Positions 17,366 to 25,410 of a stretch of DNA of 64,000 bases are shown piece by piece. The position numbers were made by a program, and so were the translations under genes. Every line of letters starts with the position of its first letter. The stretch's first letter is position 1. Source of the stretch: JADJOM01 sp963817435 (GTDB lineage Bacteria > Gemmatimonadota > Gemmatimonadetes > Gemmatimonadales > GWC2-71-9); assembly GCA_963817435.1 (NCBI GenBank), contig CAWFNY010000003.1, positions 434,001-498,000 on the forward strand. The letters run 5' to 3'. The notes below the pieces were generated by a model that was not told the origin of the DNA, searched no databases, and saw nothing but the letters and a program-made list of their open reading frames with translations.

Positions 17366-17812
17366 CTACTTCGTCATCTCCAGATTCCACTTGGCGGGCT
17401 CGCCCGTGCCGTCACCGTTGAAGTCGTACTGCCCGTCGGCTCCGGTCAGCTTCAGCGTGTTGTTGGTCAGCGCCATGTCCCACGCCCAGTACCAGCTCGC
17501 GCCGGCCGGTGTGACACGCAGCAGGTCGATCCCCTGAACCTGATACGTCGCGGTGAGCATGACCTGCGGCCCGCTCGCCGGGGTCACGGTGAGCCGCAGC
17601 GTGTCGTCGGCGGTGAGCACCAGCGTGCCGGTCCCGCCGCCCGCGATGAGATCCACGGTGCCCTGTCCTCCGGTGCCGACATACTCGCATTTCGCGACCT
17701 GCCACGTTCCGACCAATTGACTCTTGGATGGGCCCGTCCCCCCATCGCCTCCACAGGCGGCGTTGATGGCGATTCCCACCAGTGCCGGCAACATCCATCT
17801 CCGCGTGCCCAT
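17366..17812 (-). CDS. Lipocalin-like exported lipoprotein
   Basis: A 148-residue lipoprotein. The ATG at 17812 follows a strong AGGAGG site. The signal sequence ends at lipobox INAAC, followed by a flexible GGDGGTGPS linker. The body starts LVGTWQVAKCEYVG and continues as alternating beta strands (TGTLVLTADDTLRLTV, then QVMLTATYQVQG), the pattern of lipocalin-like or beta-barrel lipoproteins that are common and multi-copy in Gemmatimonadota. The ligand is unknown. It is probably monocistronic, lying between the glucan synthase and the ArsR gene. Confidence 0.75.
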   Translation of the reverse strand: MGTRRWMLPALVGIAINAACGGDGGTGPSKSQLVGTWQVAKCEYVGTGGQGTVDLIAGGGTGTLVLTADDTLRLTVTPASGPQVMLTATYQVQGIDLLRVTPAGASWYWAWDMALTNNTLKLTGADGQYDFNGDGTGEPAKWNLEMTK

Positions 17813-18149
17813 AACACCCTCCTGATTGCAGACTCCGCTCCTGAGCCGCAATCTACGAGCGGCGGGGTGAAGGCGGGCTGAAACGCCACCGAACGAATGT
17901 TGGTCAATCTTTCGATTTCGTCAGGCGGTTGAGCGGGAGGTTCATGAGGAAGTTTTCGCACTGGGGGATTCATCGACGGGGCGCCTGGTGATTGCCGGAC
18001 ATTCGCTGCAGGACAGCCTGACTGCGGGGAACTTCAGCGGGCGCGCAGATCTTCGCCGGGTGGTTCGGGCTGCAGCGTTCGCCGATCCATTCGGCCGACC
18101 CCCCGACGGGTCGCCTTGCCCTAGGCGGCTGCCTGGCCCGTGATTCGCC
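17813..18149. other. Intergenic stretch
   Basis: About 340 bases between the ArsR gene and the lipoprotein gene, both on the minus strand. It should hold the lipoprotein promoter: a TTGACC hexamer occurs on the minus strand, about 90 bases before the ATG, but no good -10 partner is seen. No gene, RNA or repeat was recognised. Confidence 0.5.
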
Positions 18150-18434
18150 TCAGTCCTCGAGCTGACGGAGCGCGGCCGCGAGTGCGCGGGTGTTGAGCAT
18201 CCAGTAGCTCGTCTGTCCCTCCTTTCGCTTTTCCACCAGGCCCGATTCGGTCAGCGCGTCGCCGTGATGGCAGAGCAGCGCGAGGCTGATGCCCGCGTGC
18301 TCCGCGATCTCCGTTCCGGTCGCCTCGCCACCGCGGCGGCGGAGATAGTCGACGATGCGGAGTCGAGTCGGCTCGCCGAGCGCCTTGAAGACGGAGGCGC
18401 GCTCTTCCGGCGTCACGGGTGCGGCTTTGGACAT
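18150..18434 (-). CDS. ArsR-family winged-helix transcriptional regulator
   Basis: A 94-residue winged-helix repressor-type protein. It has the family pattern VFKALGEPTRLRIVDYLRRR, a recognition-helix region (ISLALLCHHGDALTESGLV) and wing (EKRKEGQTSYWML). There is no obvious metal-binding Cys pair, so it is probably not a metal sensor; similar proteins respond to redox or small ligands. It begins four bases after the stop of the old-yellow-enzyme gene and must be on the same transcript, so it probably represses its own operon through the AT-rich palindrome at the promoter (19558-19586). Confidence 0.88.
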   Translation of the reverse strand: MSKAAPVTPEERASVFKALGEPTRLRIVDYLRRRGGEATGTEIAEHAGISLALLCHHGDALTESGLVEKRKEGQTSYWMLNTRALAAALRQLED

Positions 18435-18438
18435 CGAT

Positions 18439-19527
18439 CTACTCCCGCGCCCTGAGATACTGTTTCGGCAGCGGTGCAGGAACGCCGAGCGCCTGCGCCG
18501 CGTGGATCGGCCAGTATGGGTCCCGCAGCATCTCCCGCGCAAGGAGCACGATGTCGGCGTGGCCGGAGGCGAGAATCTCCTCGGCCTGCTCGGGCCGCGT
18601 GATGCGACCTACGGCGCCGGTGGCGATGCCTGCCTCGTTCCTGACACGCGCAGCGAACGGCACCTGGTAGCCCGGTCCGTCGGGGATCTTTGCGCCCGGC
18701 ACCAGGCCACCCGTGGAGCAATCCACCAGATCCACGCCGAGGGCGCCGAGTTCACGCGCCAGCGCCACGGACTGATCGGCGTCCCAGCCGCCCTCCACCC
18801 AGTCGGTCGCCGAGATCCTGACGAAGAGCGGCAGTTCCGCGGGCCAGACCGCGCGCACGGCCGCTGTGACCTCACGCAGCAGGCGGGTGCGGTTCTCGAA
18901 GCTGCCGCCATACCCATCGGTGCGCCGGTTGCTGAGCGGCGAGAGAAACTCGTTGAGCAGGTAGCCGTGGGCCGAATGGATTTCGACGATCTCGAATCCG
19001 GCGGCGCGGGCTCGCCGCGCCGCGGCGACGAAGGCGCTGATCACCTCACGGATACCCGCCTCGTCGAGCGCCACCGGCGCCCGCTCATCCTCGCGGAAGG
19101 GCACGGCGCTCGGCGCGACCGTGGCCCAGCCGCCGGCGGATTCCGCCAGCTGACGGCCACCGTCCCACGGCCTGGCGCAGCTCGCCTTGCGGCCCGCATG
19201 GGCGAGCTGGATCCCCGGGATCGCGCCGTTGTCGCGGATGGCGCGGGCGACGCGGGTGAGCCCCTCGATATGCTCGTCGCTCCAGATGCCGAGGTCGGCC
19301 GGCGTGATACGGCCTTCGGGCAGGACGGCGGTCGCCTCGGCGATGACGATGCCCGCGCCCCCCACGGCGCGGCTGCCTAGGTGGACGACGTGCCAGTCGG
19401 TAGCGAAGCCGTCAGTCGACGAGTACTGACACATGGGACTGACGGCGATCCGGTTGCGGGCGATGATGCCGCGCAGGGTGATCGGCTGGAAGAGCGAGAC
19501 GCGAGGTGGCGAAGCGATGGCGGTCAT
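18439..19527 (-). CDS. namA: Old yellow enzyme, YqjM/NamA-type NADPH:flavin ene-reductase
   Basis: A 362-residue FMN-dependent TIM-barrel ene-reductase that reduces activated C=C bonds of enals, enones and nitro compounds with NAD(P)H. Hallmarks of the thermophilic-like/YqjM class are visible: N-terminal LFQPITLRGIIARNRI, SPMCQYSS with the flavin-tuning Cys, a GIQLAHAGRKAS segment with the substrate-binding His, HSAHGYLLNEFLSPLSNRR, and VGRITRPEQAEEIL near the end. It is the first gene of a two-gene operon with the ArsR regulator, under the promoter at 19558-19586. Such operons typically answer electrophile stress. Confidence 0.92.
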   Translation of the reverse strand: MTAIASPPRVSLFQPITLRGIIARNRIAVSPMCQYSSTDGFATDWHVVHLGSRAVGGAGIVIAEATAVLPEGRITPADLGIWSDEHIEGLTRVARAIRDNGAIPGIQLAHAGRKASCARPWDGGRQLAESAGGWATVAPSAVPFREDERAPVALDEAGIREVISAFVAAARRARAAGFEIVEIHSAHGYLLNEFLSPLSNRRTDGYGGSFENRTRLLREVTAAVRAVWPAELPLFVRISATDWVEGGWDADQSVALARELGALGVDLVDCSTGGLVPGAKIPDGPGYQVPFAARVRNEAGIATGAVGRITRPEQAEEILASGHADIVLLAREMLRDPYWPIHAAQALGVPAPLPKQYLRARE

Positions 19528-19557
19528 ACCTGTCCCTGCGGTGACGAGTCAGGTTAG

Positions 19558-19586
19558 AGTTTAATACTTTAACAACTGTTTGACAA
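19558..19586 (-). promoter_or_regulatory. Promoter and likely ArsR operator of the namA operon
   Basis: On the minus strand TTGTCA and TAAACT are separated by exactly 17 bases, inside a sharply AT-rich patch. The spacer and -10 region contain the imperfect palindrome GTTAAAGTATTAAAC and the near-palindrome AACAGTTGTT, good candidates for binding by the downstream ArsR protein. The start site would be near 19550, about 25 bases before the ATG. Confidence 0.7.
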
Positions 19587-19600
19587 TATCCACGGACCGA

Positions 19601-19625
19601 AGGGGCGCGGCCATGCCGCGCCCCT
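19601..19625 (-). terminator. Hairpin terminator after the SBP56 gene
   Basis: A perfect 10-bp GC-rich stem (AGGGGCGCGG with its complement, loop CCATG) just beyond the stop of the SBP56 gene and before the namA promoter. There is no strong T-run, so efficiency is uncertain. Confidence 0.55.
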
Positions 19626-19638
19626 GGGGTTCCGGGCC

Positions 19639-20973
19639 TCACTTCATGCCGATTCCGTGGGGCCGGGCGGGGCCGGTCGGGAAGGCGGTGTTGAAGTCGA
19701 TGGCGGGGAAGCCGGGATCCTCAGCCAGGCCGTCGAGGCTCACGTTGAGCACGTGGACCTTGTGGTCGCCCTCGAAGTGGATCTTGCCGAAGTCGTCCTG
19801 ATCGAGGAAGTAGTCGGTCACGATCAGCCGTTTGTCGTCGTGGGTGAGGTGGATCGAGTGCGGTCCGGAGTTGAGGCCGAAGTTCACCACCGACACCTGC
19901 CGGAAATGACTGCGGTTGGTGATGTCCAGCATTCCCACCTGGCCCGCCTGGAACGACCCGAAGATCAGCCGCTTCCCGTTCCGGGGCATCGCGAGGAGCT
20001 GGGTCATGCCGCCGCGCACCGGCACTTCGACGTGGGGCACGATCGAGTCGCAGTCGAACGCCATCACGTAACTTCCGTCGGTGGGATCGACGGTGTAGAC
20101 CAGTCCGGTGAACATGTTGGCGGTGACGGCTCTGCCGTGCGGATCGCCGGGGATGAGCTTGACGTCCATGGTGCCGGCGTTGTCAGGCAGGTAGACGGTG
20201 CGGGTGATCCTGCGGTCGCGCAGGTTCCAGAAGCGGAGTGAACTGCGGAGCTCCACCGGGCCGGGCCAGGCGTTCAGCGTCGTCACCGGATTGATGAAGT
20301 CGCTCGTGACGAGAAGGTTCTTCGAGAAATCGGCGTCGATGCCGTGCGGGTTGAACTGCCCGTCGAGCGGGCTGGACGACGGATACTCGCCGATCAGATT
20401 GAGGTTCCGGTCGAACTCGACCACCCGGCCCCCGGAGCCGCCGGAGGCCGAACCCATGTTGGTCACCAGGAAGCCGCCGCCGGGGAGGGGCAGGAAATCA
20501 TCGGTGATGCTCGAGTTCGGGGCATTGGCCGAGAACATGAACTTCGGGTGGCGCCCGTCGGTGATATCGAAGAAGAAGATGCTGTTCTGCCCTTTGAGCA
20601 GGCTCAGCAGGCCGCCGCAGGCGAGGATCCGGTGATCCTGCGACATGTGGCAGTGATGTGCCTCGTTCCCGATGTTGCCCGGGGGCGGGACGGGCACGGT
20701 GCCGAGCACCTTGCCATAGCTCGGCGAGCGGCGGTCGAAGTCGACGACGGCGAGGAAGTCGGGGGCCTTGCGAGCCTGGTCGCTGGCCCAGACGTACAGC
20801 GTCCTGGCCTCCTCATCATGATGCATCCGGGCGTCGGCCGGCATGTCCCGCGCATCGCGGAGGGCGGTATTCGGGGAGGCGGGGTCGTCCGCCCGGCTGC
20901 AGCTGACGGCGCCCGCGGCGATGCCGATGGCGCCGAAGAGATAGAGGAAACCGGTTCGCCAATGCGTGGTCAT
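19639..20973 (-). CDS. SBP56 / selenium-binding protein family, possible methanethiol oxidase, lipoprotein
   Basis: A 444-residue protein with a lipoprotein-like signal (YLFGAIGIAAGAVSC). The body is a seven-bladed beta-propeller of the selenium-binding protein 56 family: NEAHHCHM, GQFNPHGID, then SGPHSIHLTHDDKRL and C-terminal RPHGIGMK carry the conserved His residues that bind copper in methanethiol oxidases. Family members oxidise methanethiol to formaldehyde, H2S and H2O2. Export as a lipoprotein suggests a periplasmic or outer-membrane site. A GGAGG site precedes the ATG. It appears to be a single-gene unit ending at the hairpin at 19601-19625. Confidence 0.85.
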   Translation of the reverse strand: MTTHWRTGFLYLFGAIGIAAGAVSCSRADDPASPNTALRDARDMPADARMHHDEEARTLYVWASDQARKAPDFLAVVDFDRRSPSYGKVLGTVPVPPPGNIGNEAHHCHMSQDHRILACGGLLSLLKGQNSIFFFDITDGRHPKFMFSANAPNSSITDDFLPLPGGGFLVTNMGSASGGSGGRVVEFDRNLNLIGEYPSSSPLDGQFNPHGIDADFSKNLLVTSDFINPVTTLNAWPGPVELRSSLRFWNLRDRRITRTVYLPDNAGTMDVKLIPGDPHGRAVTANMFTGLVYTVDPTDGSYVMAFDCDSIVPHVEVPVRGGMTQLLAMPRNGKRLIFGSFQAGQVGMLDITNRSHFRQVSVVNFGLNSGPHSIHLTHDDKRLIVTDYFLDQDDFGKIHFEGDHKVHVLNVSLDGLAEDPGFPAIDFNTAFPTGPARPHGIGMK

Positions 20974-21110
20974 GATGGCCTCCGAGGGGATGAGGAGATG
21001 GAGCCGCTTGCCTCGAATGGCGTCATTCGTCGCCGGAACTGGACATGGGGTGGTGGCAGCGGGCCGGGCCTGGCTTGAGCGGGGTGGCTCCGCGCGACAT
21101 CTTAGCCCTC

Positions 21111-21647
21111 ATGTCCGACGCCGTTCTGGATCTCATCGCCCAGCACTACGAGGAGCTGCGGAGCCTCGCGCGCGGCCTGCTCCGGCGAGAGCGCGCCGGT
21201 CACACCCTCGATACCGCCGGCCTTGTGAACGAGGCCTGGCTCCGGCTTGCCTCACAATCGGGCCTCTCGGCGCCGGAGCGGACCCGGTTCTTCGGGATCG
21301 CGGTCACCACGATGCGCCGCATCCTCGTGGACCATGCCCGTGCCCGGCTCAGGATCAAGCGGGGCGGGGGCGCCGACCCGATCTCGCTCGAAGACGCGGA
21401 GTCGGAGGCGCTGCTGACCACGGAAGAGGCCGATCACCTCGTCATACTCGATGAGGCACTCGAGCGGCTCGAACAGGTGAGCCCGCGGGCCGCGGAGGTG
21501 GTGCGGTACCGCTTCTTCGGCGGGCTCTCGCTGGAGGAGACGGCGGCATTGCTCGATGTGTCCGGCAAGACCGTCCAGCGCGACTGGCTCGCCGCGCGGG
21601 CCTGGCTCCGCAAGGAAGTGGCCCGGGCCCTCGATCTGCCCGAGTGA
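21111..21647 (+). CDS. ECF-type sigma factor (TIGR02999-like)
   Basis: A 178-residue extracytoplasmic-function sigma factor. Region 2 includes LIAQHYEELRSLARGLL and the DTAGLVNEAWLRL and RRILVDHARAR segments; region 4 is the HTH GGLSLEETAALLDVSGKT followed by VQRDWLAARAWLRKE. This subgroup is often found beside Ser/Thr kinases instead of anti-sigma factors, and such a kinase follows here after 40 bases. The pair probably works as a unit, with kinase signalling controlling sigma activity. That regulatory link is an inference from gene order. Confidence 0.88.
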   Translation: MSDAVLDLIAQHYEELRSLARGLLRRERAGHTLDTAGLVNEAWLRLASQSGLSAPERTRFFGIAVTTMRRILVDHARARLRIKRGGGADPISLEDAESEALLTTEEADHLVILDEALERLEQVSPRAAEVVRYRFFGGLSLEETAALLDVSGKTVQRDWLAARAWLRKEVARALDLPE

Positions 21648-21687
21648 TGTCCATCCCGAGTCGCCGACGGCGCCATGTCCGAATGAG

Positions 21688-24408
21688 ATGACGAGCCACT
21701 CCTCCTCCCTGGAAGCCCGCTGGAATCTGATCGCGGAGATCTTCGCGTCCGCGCTCGAGCTTCCAGTGGCGTCACGTCAGGCCTACGTGGTCGATGCCGC
21801 CCGGGGCGACGGCGTCATCCGGCGGGAGGTGCTCGCCATGCTGGAGGCCCACGAGAGCGGGACCCCGCTGCTGCTCGAGGAGGAACGGCGGCCGCGCCCG
21901 TCGGATCCAGCTCTCCAGATCAGCGATCTCGCCCCCGGTACCCGCCTCGGCCCCTGGCGCATCGATCGGCTGGTGGCGCAGGGCGGCATGGGTGAGGTGT
22001 ATCGCGCCGAACGGGTCGACGGGGCGTACAGCCAGACGGTGGCGATCAAGGTGCTCCGGCCCGGCTATCGCACGGCGGAGACGGTGCGCCGGTTCCGGGT
22101 GGAGCGGCAGGCGCTCGCGCGGCTGGTGCACCCGGGCATCGCGCCGATCGTGGACGGTGGCGCGCTCGAGGACGGCCGTCCCTACCTGGTGCTGCAGTTC
22201 GTGGACGGCGTGCCGATCACGAAGTACTGCGCCGAGCGGGGGCTTGGTCTCGAGGCGCGGCTCCGGCTGTTCGTCCGGGTGGCCCGGGTGGTGGAGTTCG
22301 CGCACGGGCAACTGGTGATTCATCGCGACCTCAAGCCATCCAACATCTTCGTGGAAGCGGACGGGACCCCGCGGCTGCTCGACTTCGGCATCGCCCGGAT
22401 GCAGGACCCGAACCTCGATGACTCCCTGGTGCGCGCCACTCGTCCCGAGAGCCGCCTCCTCACCCCCGAGCACGCCGCGCCGGAGCAGCTCCGCGGAGAA
22501 GCCTGTGACACCCGCACCGATGTCTACGGACTCGGGGTGCTGCTCTTCGAATTGCTGACCGGCCGCATGCCGTTCGCGCAGGCCAGGCGCTCACTGCCGG
22601 AACTGGAGCGCGCGATCCTCGAGACACCCGCGCCGCTGCCGAGTTCCGTGGTGCCGGACCGGGTGCTCGCGGGGGAGCTCCGCGGCGACCTCGACGTGAT
22701 CACCCAGGCCGCACTCCGCAAGGAGCCGGACCGGCGCTACTCCTCCGCGGCCGCGCTGGCGGATGACGTCGAGCGCTATCTCGGCGGGCTCCCGGTGCGC
22801 GCGCAGCCCGACCGGCTGGGCTACCGCGCCCGCAAGTTCGTCACCCGGAACCGGGGTCTCGTGCTCGGTGGCGCGGCGGTGGCCATGCTGCTGCTCGGCT
22901 TCGCGATCACCGCCACGGTGCAGGCGCGGCGGCTCGCGCGGGAGCGGGACCGCGCCGAGCGGGAGCGGGCGGTGGCCACCGACATGCTGCAGGTGCTCAC
23001 CGGGCTCTTCGAGCGCGCCAACCCGCGCAAGGTGCCGGGCGGCGACACCGTACGGGTGTCGGCCCTGCTCGATGAAGCGGAGTCACGGATGGAACGGATG
23101 GTGGACGATCCCGAGCGCCAGGCCGCGCTGCTCAGGACGGTCGGCCAGATGCACTCGGCGCGGGGCGACTATTCCCGGGCCGAGGGGCTGCTCCGCCGCT
23201 CCACGGAGCTGCAGTGGCAGCTCCGCGGGCCCGATGACCTCGAGGCGGCGCGTACCTACCACGAGCTGTCCGCGGTGGTCCACTACTACCGGGGGGCACA
23301 CGCCTCGCGGCCGATGTTCGATTCCTCGCTGGCGCGCTTCCGGCGGCTCGAAGGGCCGACGGGGGCCGACGTACGGGTCGCGCTGAACGACCTGGCCCAG
23401 GCCACGGACGATCCCGCCCTCCGGCGCCGGCTGTTCGCGGAACTGGTGGAATCGGAGGCGCGTTCGCCCGGGCTGGACTCCATGGCGGTCGCGGGCCGGC
23501 TGCACTCCGAGGCCGCCGATCTGCTTGGTCAGGGCCGGCCGGTCGAGGCGATGGCGCTGTTCCAGGCGACGCTCGACATCCTGAGCGCGCGGCTGCCGCC
23601 TGACAATCCGGACCGGCTCACGGTGGCCAACAATCTCGCCAGCGCGCTCTCCGCGGCCGGCGAGCTGGCCCAGGCGGAGAGCCTGCAGCGGGAAGGGCTC
23701 GACCGCACGCTGCGGAGTACGGCGTCCGAGGATGCGCGGGGGAACGCGTATGAACGGCTGGCGCTCACCCTGGCCCGGCGGGGGAAATTCGCGGAAGCGG
23801 AGCAGCTCGAGCGTCAGGCGCTGGCCCATCTGCGAAAGGGGCTCGCCCCGGACAATCCCCTCATCGGCAACGCGCTGCGCAATCTCGGCATCATCGTGGG
23901 GCGGCTGGGGCGTGAAGGAGAAGGGCTGGCCCTGCTGGATTCCGCGATTGCGCAGGCGCGGGCCATCGGCGGGCCGTCAGCGCCTGAGGCCTACTACCGC
24001 ACCGGACAGCGGGTGCCGATGCTGCTCCGGCTCGGACGGATTGCGGAGGCCACCCACGACGCGGCGGTGGCCGACAGCTTCATCCAGAGCAAGGCGGCCG
24101 ACGGGGATCCCCGCCAGGTCGATGGCGCGCGCTGGCTGGGGATGACGGCGTTCGCACGGCGCGACTTCGCCGCGGCCGTCGCCGCAGCGAGCCGGATGTT
24201 CGAGGTGCAGAGTGCGCTGGCGCCGCATCCGGGCCGCGACCTGGCGCAAGCCGAGTGCCTGCTCGGCACGGCGCTCGCCGCGGCGGGCCGGCGAGAGGAA
24301 GCGCGCAGCCACCTGTACCAGGGCTGCGCGGTGCTCGACAGCGCCGGGATCGAGGACCCGCTGATCGCGCGGTGGGGCAAGGCCGCGCTGAAGTCCGCCG
24401 GAGGGTGA
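21688..24408 (+). CDS. Transmembrane Ser/Thr protein kinase with TPR sensor region
   Basis: About 906 residues from the ATG at 21688; the frame is open further upstream but overlaps the sigma gene. An N-terminal helical segment (1-85) precedes a PknB-type kinase domain (about 90-370) with a Gly-rich loop VAQGGMGEVYRAE, VAIKVL Lys, HRDLKPSN catalytic loop near 211 and LDFGIA. One transmembrane helix lies near 392-412 (VLGGAAVAMLLLGFAITATV). The C-terminal half is a long array of TPR-like helix pairs (about 480-900), predicted outside the membrane and likely to bind partners. It is the second gene of the ECF sigma-kinase pair. All catalytic residues are present. Confidence 0.92.
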   Translation: MTSHSSSLEARWNLIAEIFASALELPVASRQAYVVDAARGDGVIRREVLAMLEAHESGTPLLLEEERRPRPSDPALQISDLAPGTRLGPWRIDRLVAQGGMGEVYRAERVDGAYSQTVAIKVLRPGYRTAETVRRFRVERQALARLVHPGIAPIVDGGALEDGRPYLVLQFVDGVPITKYCAERGLGLEARLRLFVRVARVVEFAHGQLVIHRDLKPSNIFVEADGTPRLLDFGIARMQDPNLDDSLVRATRPESRLLTPEHAAPEQLRGEACDTRTDVYGLGVLLFELLTGRMPFAQARRSLPELERAILETPAPLPSSVVPDRVLAGELRGDLDVITQAALRKEPDRRYSSAAALADDVERYLGGLPVRAQPDRLGYRARKFVTRNRGLVLGGAAVAMLLLGFAITATVQARRLARERDRAERERAVATDMLQVLTGLFERANPRKVPGGDTVRVSALLDEAESRMERMVDDPERQAALLRTVGQMHSARGDYSRAEGLLRRSTELQWQLRGPDDLEAARTYHELSAVVHYYRGAHASRPMFDSSLARFRRLEGPTGADVRVALNDLAQATDDPALRRRLFAELVESEARSPGLDSMAVAGRLHSEAADLLGQGRPVEAMALFQATLDILSARLPPDNPDRLTVANNLASALSAAGELAQAESLQREGLDRTLRSTASEDARGNAYERLALTLARRGKFAEAEQLERQALAHLRKGLAPDNPLIGNALRNLGIIVGRLGREGEGLALLDSAIAQARAIGGPSAPEAYYRTGQRVPMLLRLGRIAEATHDAAVADSFIQSKAADGDPRQVDGARWLGMTAFARRDFAAAVAAASRMFEVQSALAPHPGRDLAQAECLLGTALAAAGRREEARSHLYQGCAVLDSAGIEDPLIARWGKAALKSAGG

Positions 24409-24413
24409 TCAGC

Positions 24414-24432
24414 GGGCGGGTGCTCCCCGCCC
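24414..24432 (+). terminator. GC-rich hairpin after the kinase gene
   Basis: A 7-bp perfect stem GGGCGGG/CCCGCCC with loop TGCTC lies six bases after the kinase stop. It lacks a T-run, so it may be only a weak or Rho-assisted terminator ahead of the SYLF gene. Confidence 0.35.
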
Positions 24433-24478
24433 CCGAGCCGGCGTCTACGATGGTGGAAACCATTCTGGAGGCTGCAAG

Positions 24479-25006
24479 ATGCGCTTCGCATTGCTCGCAC
24501 GTGGACTCGGCCTGGCCGCCGCGATCGCCGCGACCGGAAACGCCGCACCGCTCGTGGCCCAGAAGGACGTGCCGCACGCGATCGCCGAGTTCGAGCGATC
24601 GGACAGCGGCATGGCGCGGCTGTTCGCCGAATCTCCGGGCTACGCCATCTTCCCGACGGTGGGCAAGGGGGCCATCGGGATCGGCGGCGCGCGAGGGAAG
24701 GGCTGGGTGTACGACCATGGAGCGCTCAGGGGCCGGGCGACGCTCACCCAGGTGACGATCGGCTTTCAGCTCGGCGGCCAGGCCTATCGCGAGGTGATCT
24801 TCTTCAAGGACCAGGCGGCGATCGACGAGTTCTGCCGTGGCGACTTCGAGCTGAGCGCGCAGGTGTCCGCGGTCGCGGTGAAGACGGGAGCCTCGGCGAA
24901 CGTGAAGTACAATCACGGCGTCGCCATCTTCACCATGGCCAAGGGCGGACTGATGTACGAGGCGAGCGTCGGCGGGCAGAAGTTCGGCTTCACGCCGGCG
25001 AAGTAG
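24479..25006 (+). CDS. Exported SYLF-domain (YSC84-like) lipid-binding protein
   Basis: A 175-residue secreted protein with a signal peptide ending near PLVAQ and a GGAGG site before the ATG. The rest is a SYLF/YSC84 domain, with typical segments YAIFPTVGKGAIGIGGARGKG, then LGGQAYREVIFF and a final YEASVGGQKFGF. The family binds phosphoinositides or lipids in eukaryotes; bacterial members are exported proteins of unclear function. Its last 17 bases overlap the end of the convergent DUF3565 gene. Confidence 0.85.
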   Translation: MRFALLARGLGLAAAIAATGNAAPLVAQKDVPHAIAEFERSDSGMARLFAESPGYAIFPTVGKGAIGIGGARGKGWVYDHGALRGRATLTQVTIGFQLGGQAYREVIFFKDQAAIDEFCRGDFELSAQVSAVAVKTGASANVKYNHGVAIFTMAKGGLMYEASVGGQKFGFTPAK

Positions 25007-25328
25007 GCGGATCGGAAGGTGGCACCCCCCGCGCCACTTCCAGCGCGCCGTCGTGGCAGAGGCCCCTGAGCCGGGCGTCGTCGTAGATCGCGCGCGCCTC
25101 GGGGGAGAGGTCGAGCAGATCGGTGCCAGGGGCGGCGGCCGGCGCCACGTCGCAAAGCAGACAGTTGAGCGGCGTGCCGAGATGCGCCTGACGCGAGCGC
25201 TCCTCGAGCACCCAGGGCCGCGTGGTCAGCGGCGGTTCGTGGCGGACATGCTGGGTGTGACCGCACTCCAGGTCGGCGACCCAGTGCTGCTCCTGGTCCT
25301 GATGGAAACCGGCGATGCGGCGATGCAT
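24990..25328 (-). CDS. DUF3565-domain protein with C-terminal extension
   Basis: A 112-residue protein. Residues 1-60 match the DUF3565 pattern: HRRIAGFHQDQEQHWVADL, ECGHTQHVRHEPP, RPWV and a CxxC pair (NCLLCD) which, with CGH and other His residues, suggests a bound zinc. The second half (LSPEARAIYDDARLRGLCHD) is an added helical segment not expected in the short family members. The ATG at 25328 begins the family-like sequence; an in-frame start 12 codons upstream exists. The function of the family is unknown. Convergent overlap with the SYLF gene is 17 bases. Confidence 0.8.
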   Translation of the reverse strand: MHRRIAGFHQDQEQHWVADLECGHTQHVRHEPPLTTRPWVLEERSRQAHLGTPLNCLLCDVAPAAAPGTDLLDLSPEARAIYDDARLRGLCHDGALEVARGVPPSDPPTSPA

Positions 25329-25410
25329 GACGGGACGCTCCGTCGGGTCGCAGTGAACGGTCACCAGGATCGCCGATCAGCACCACGAGAGCGGGCGACC
25401 GCGGCGGCAG

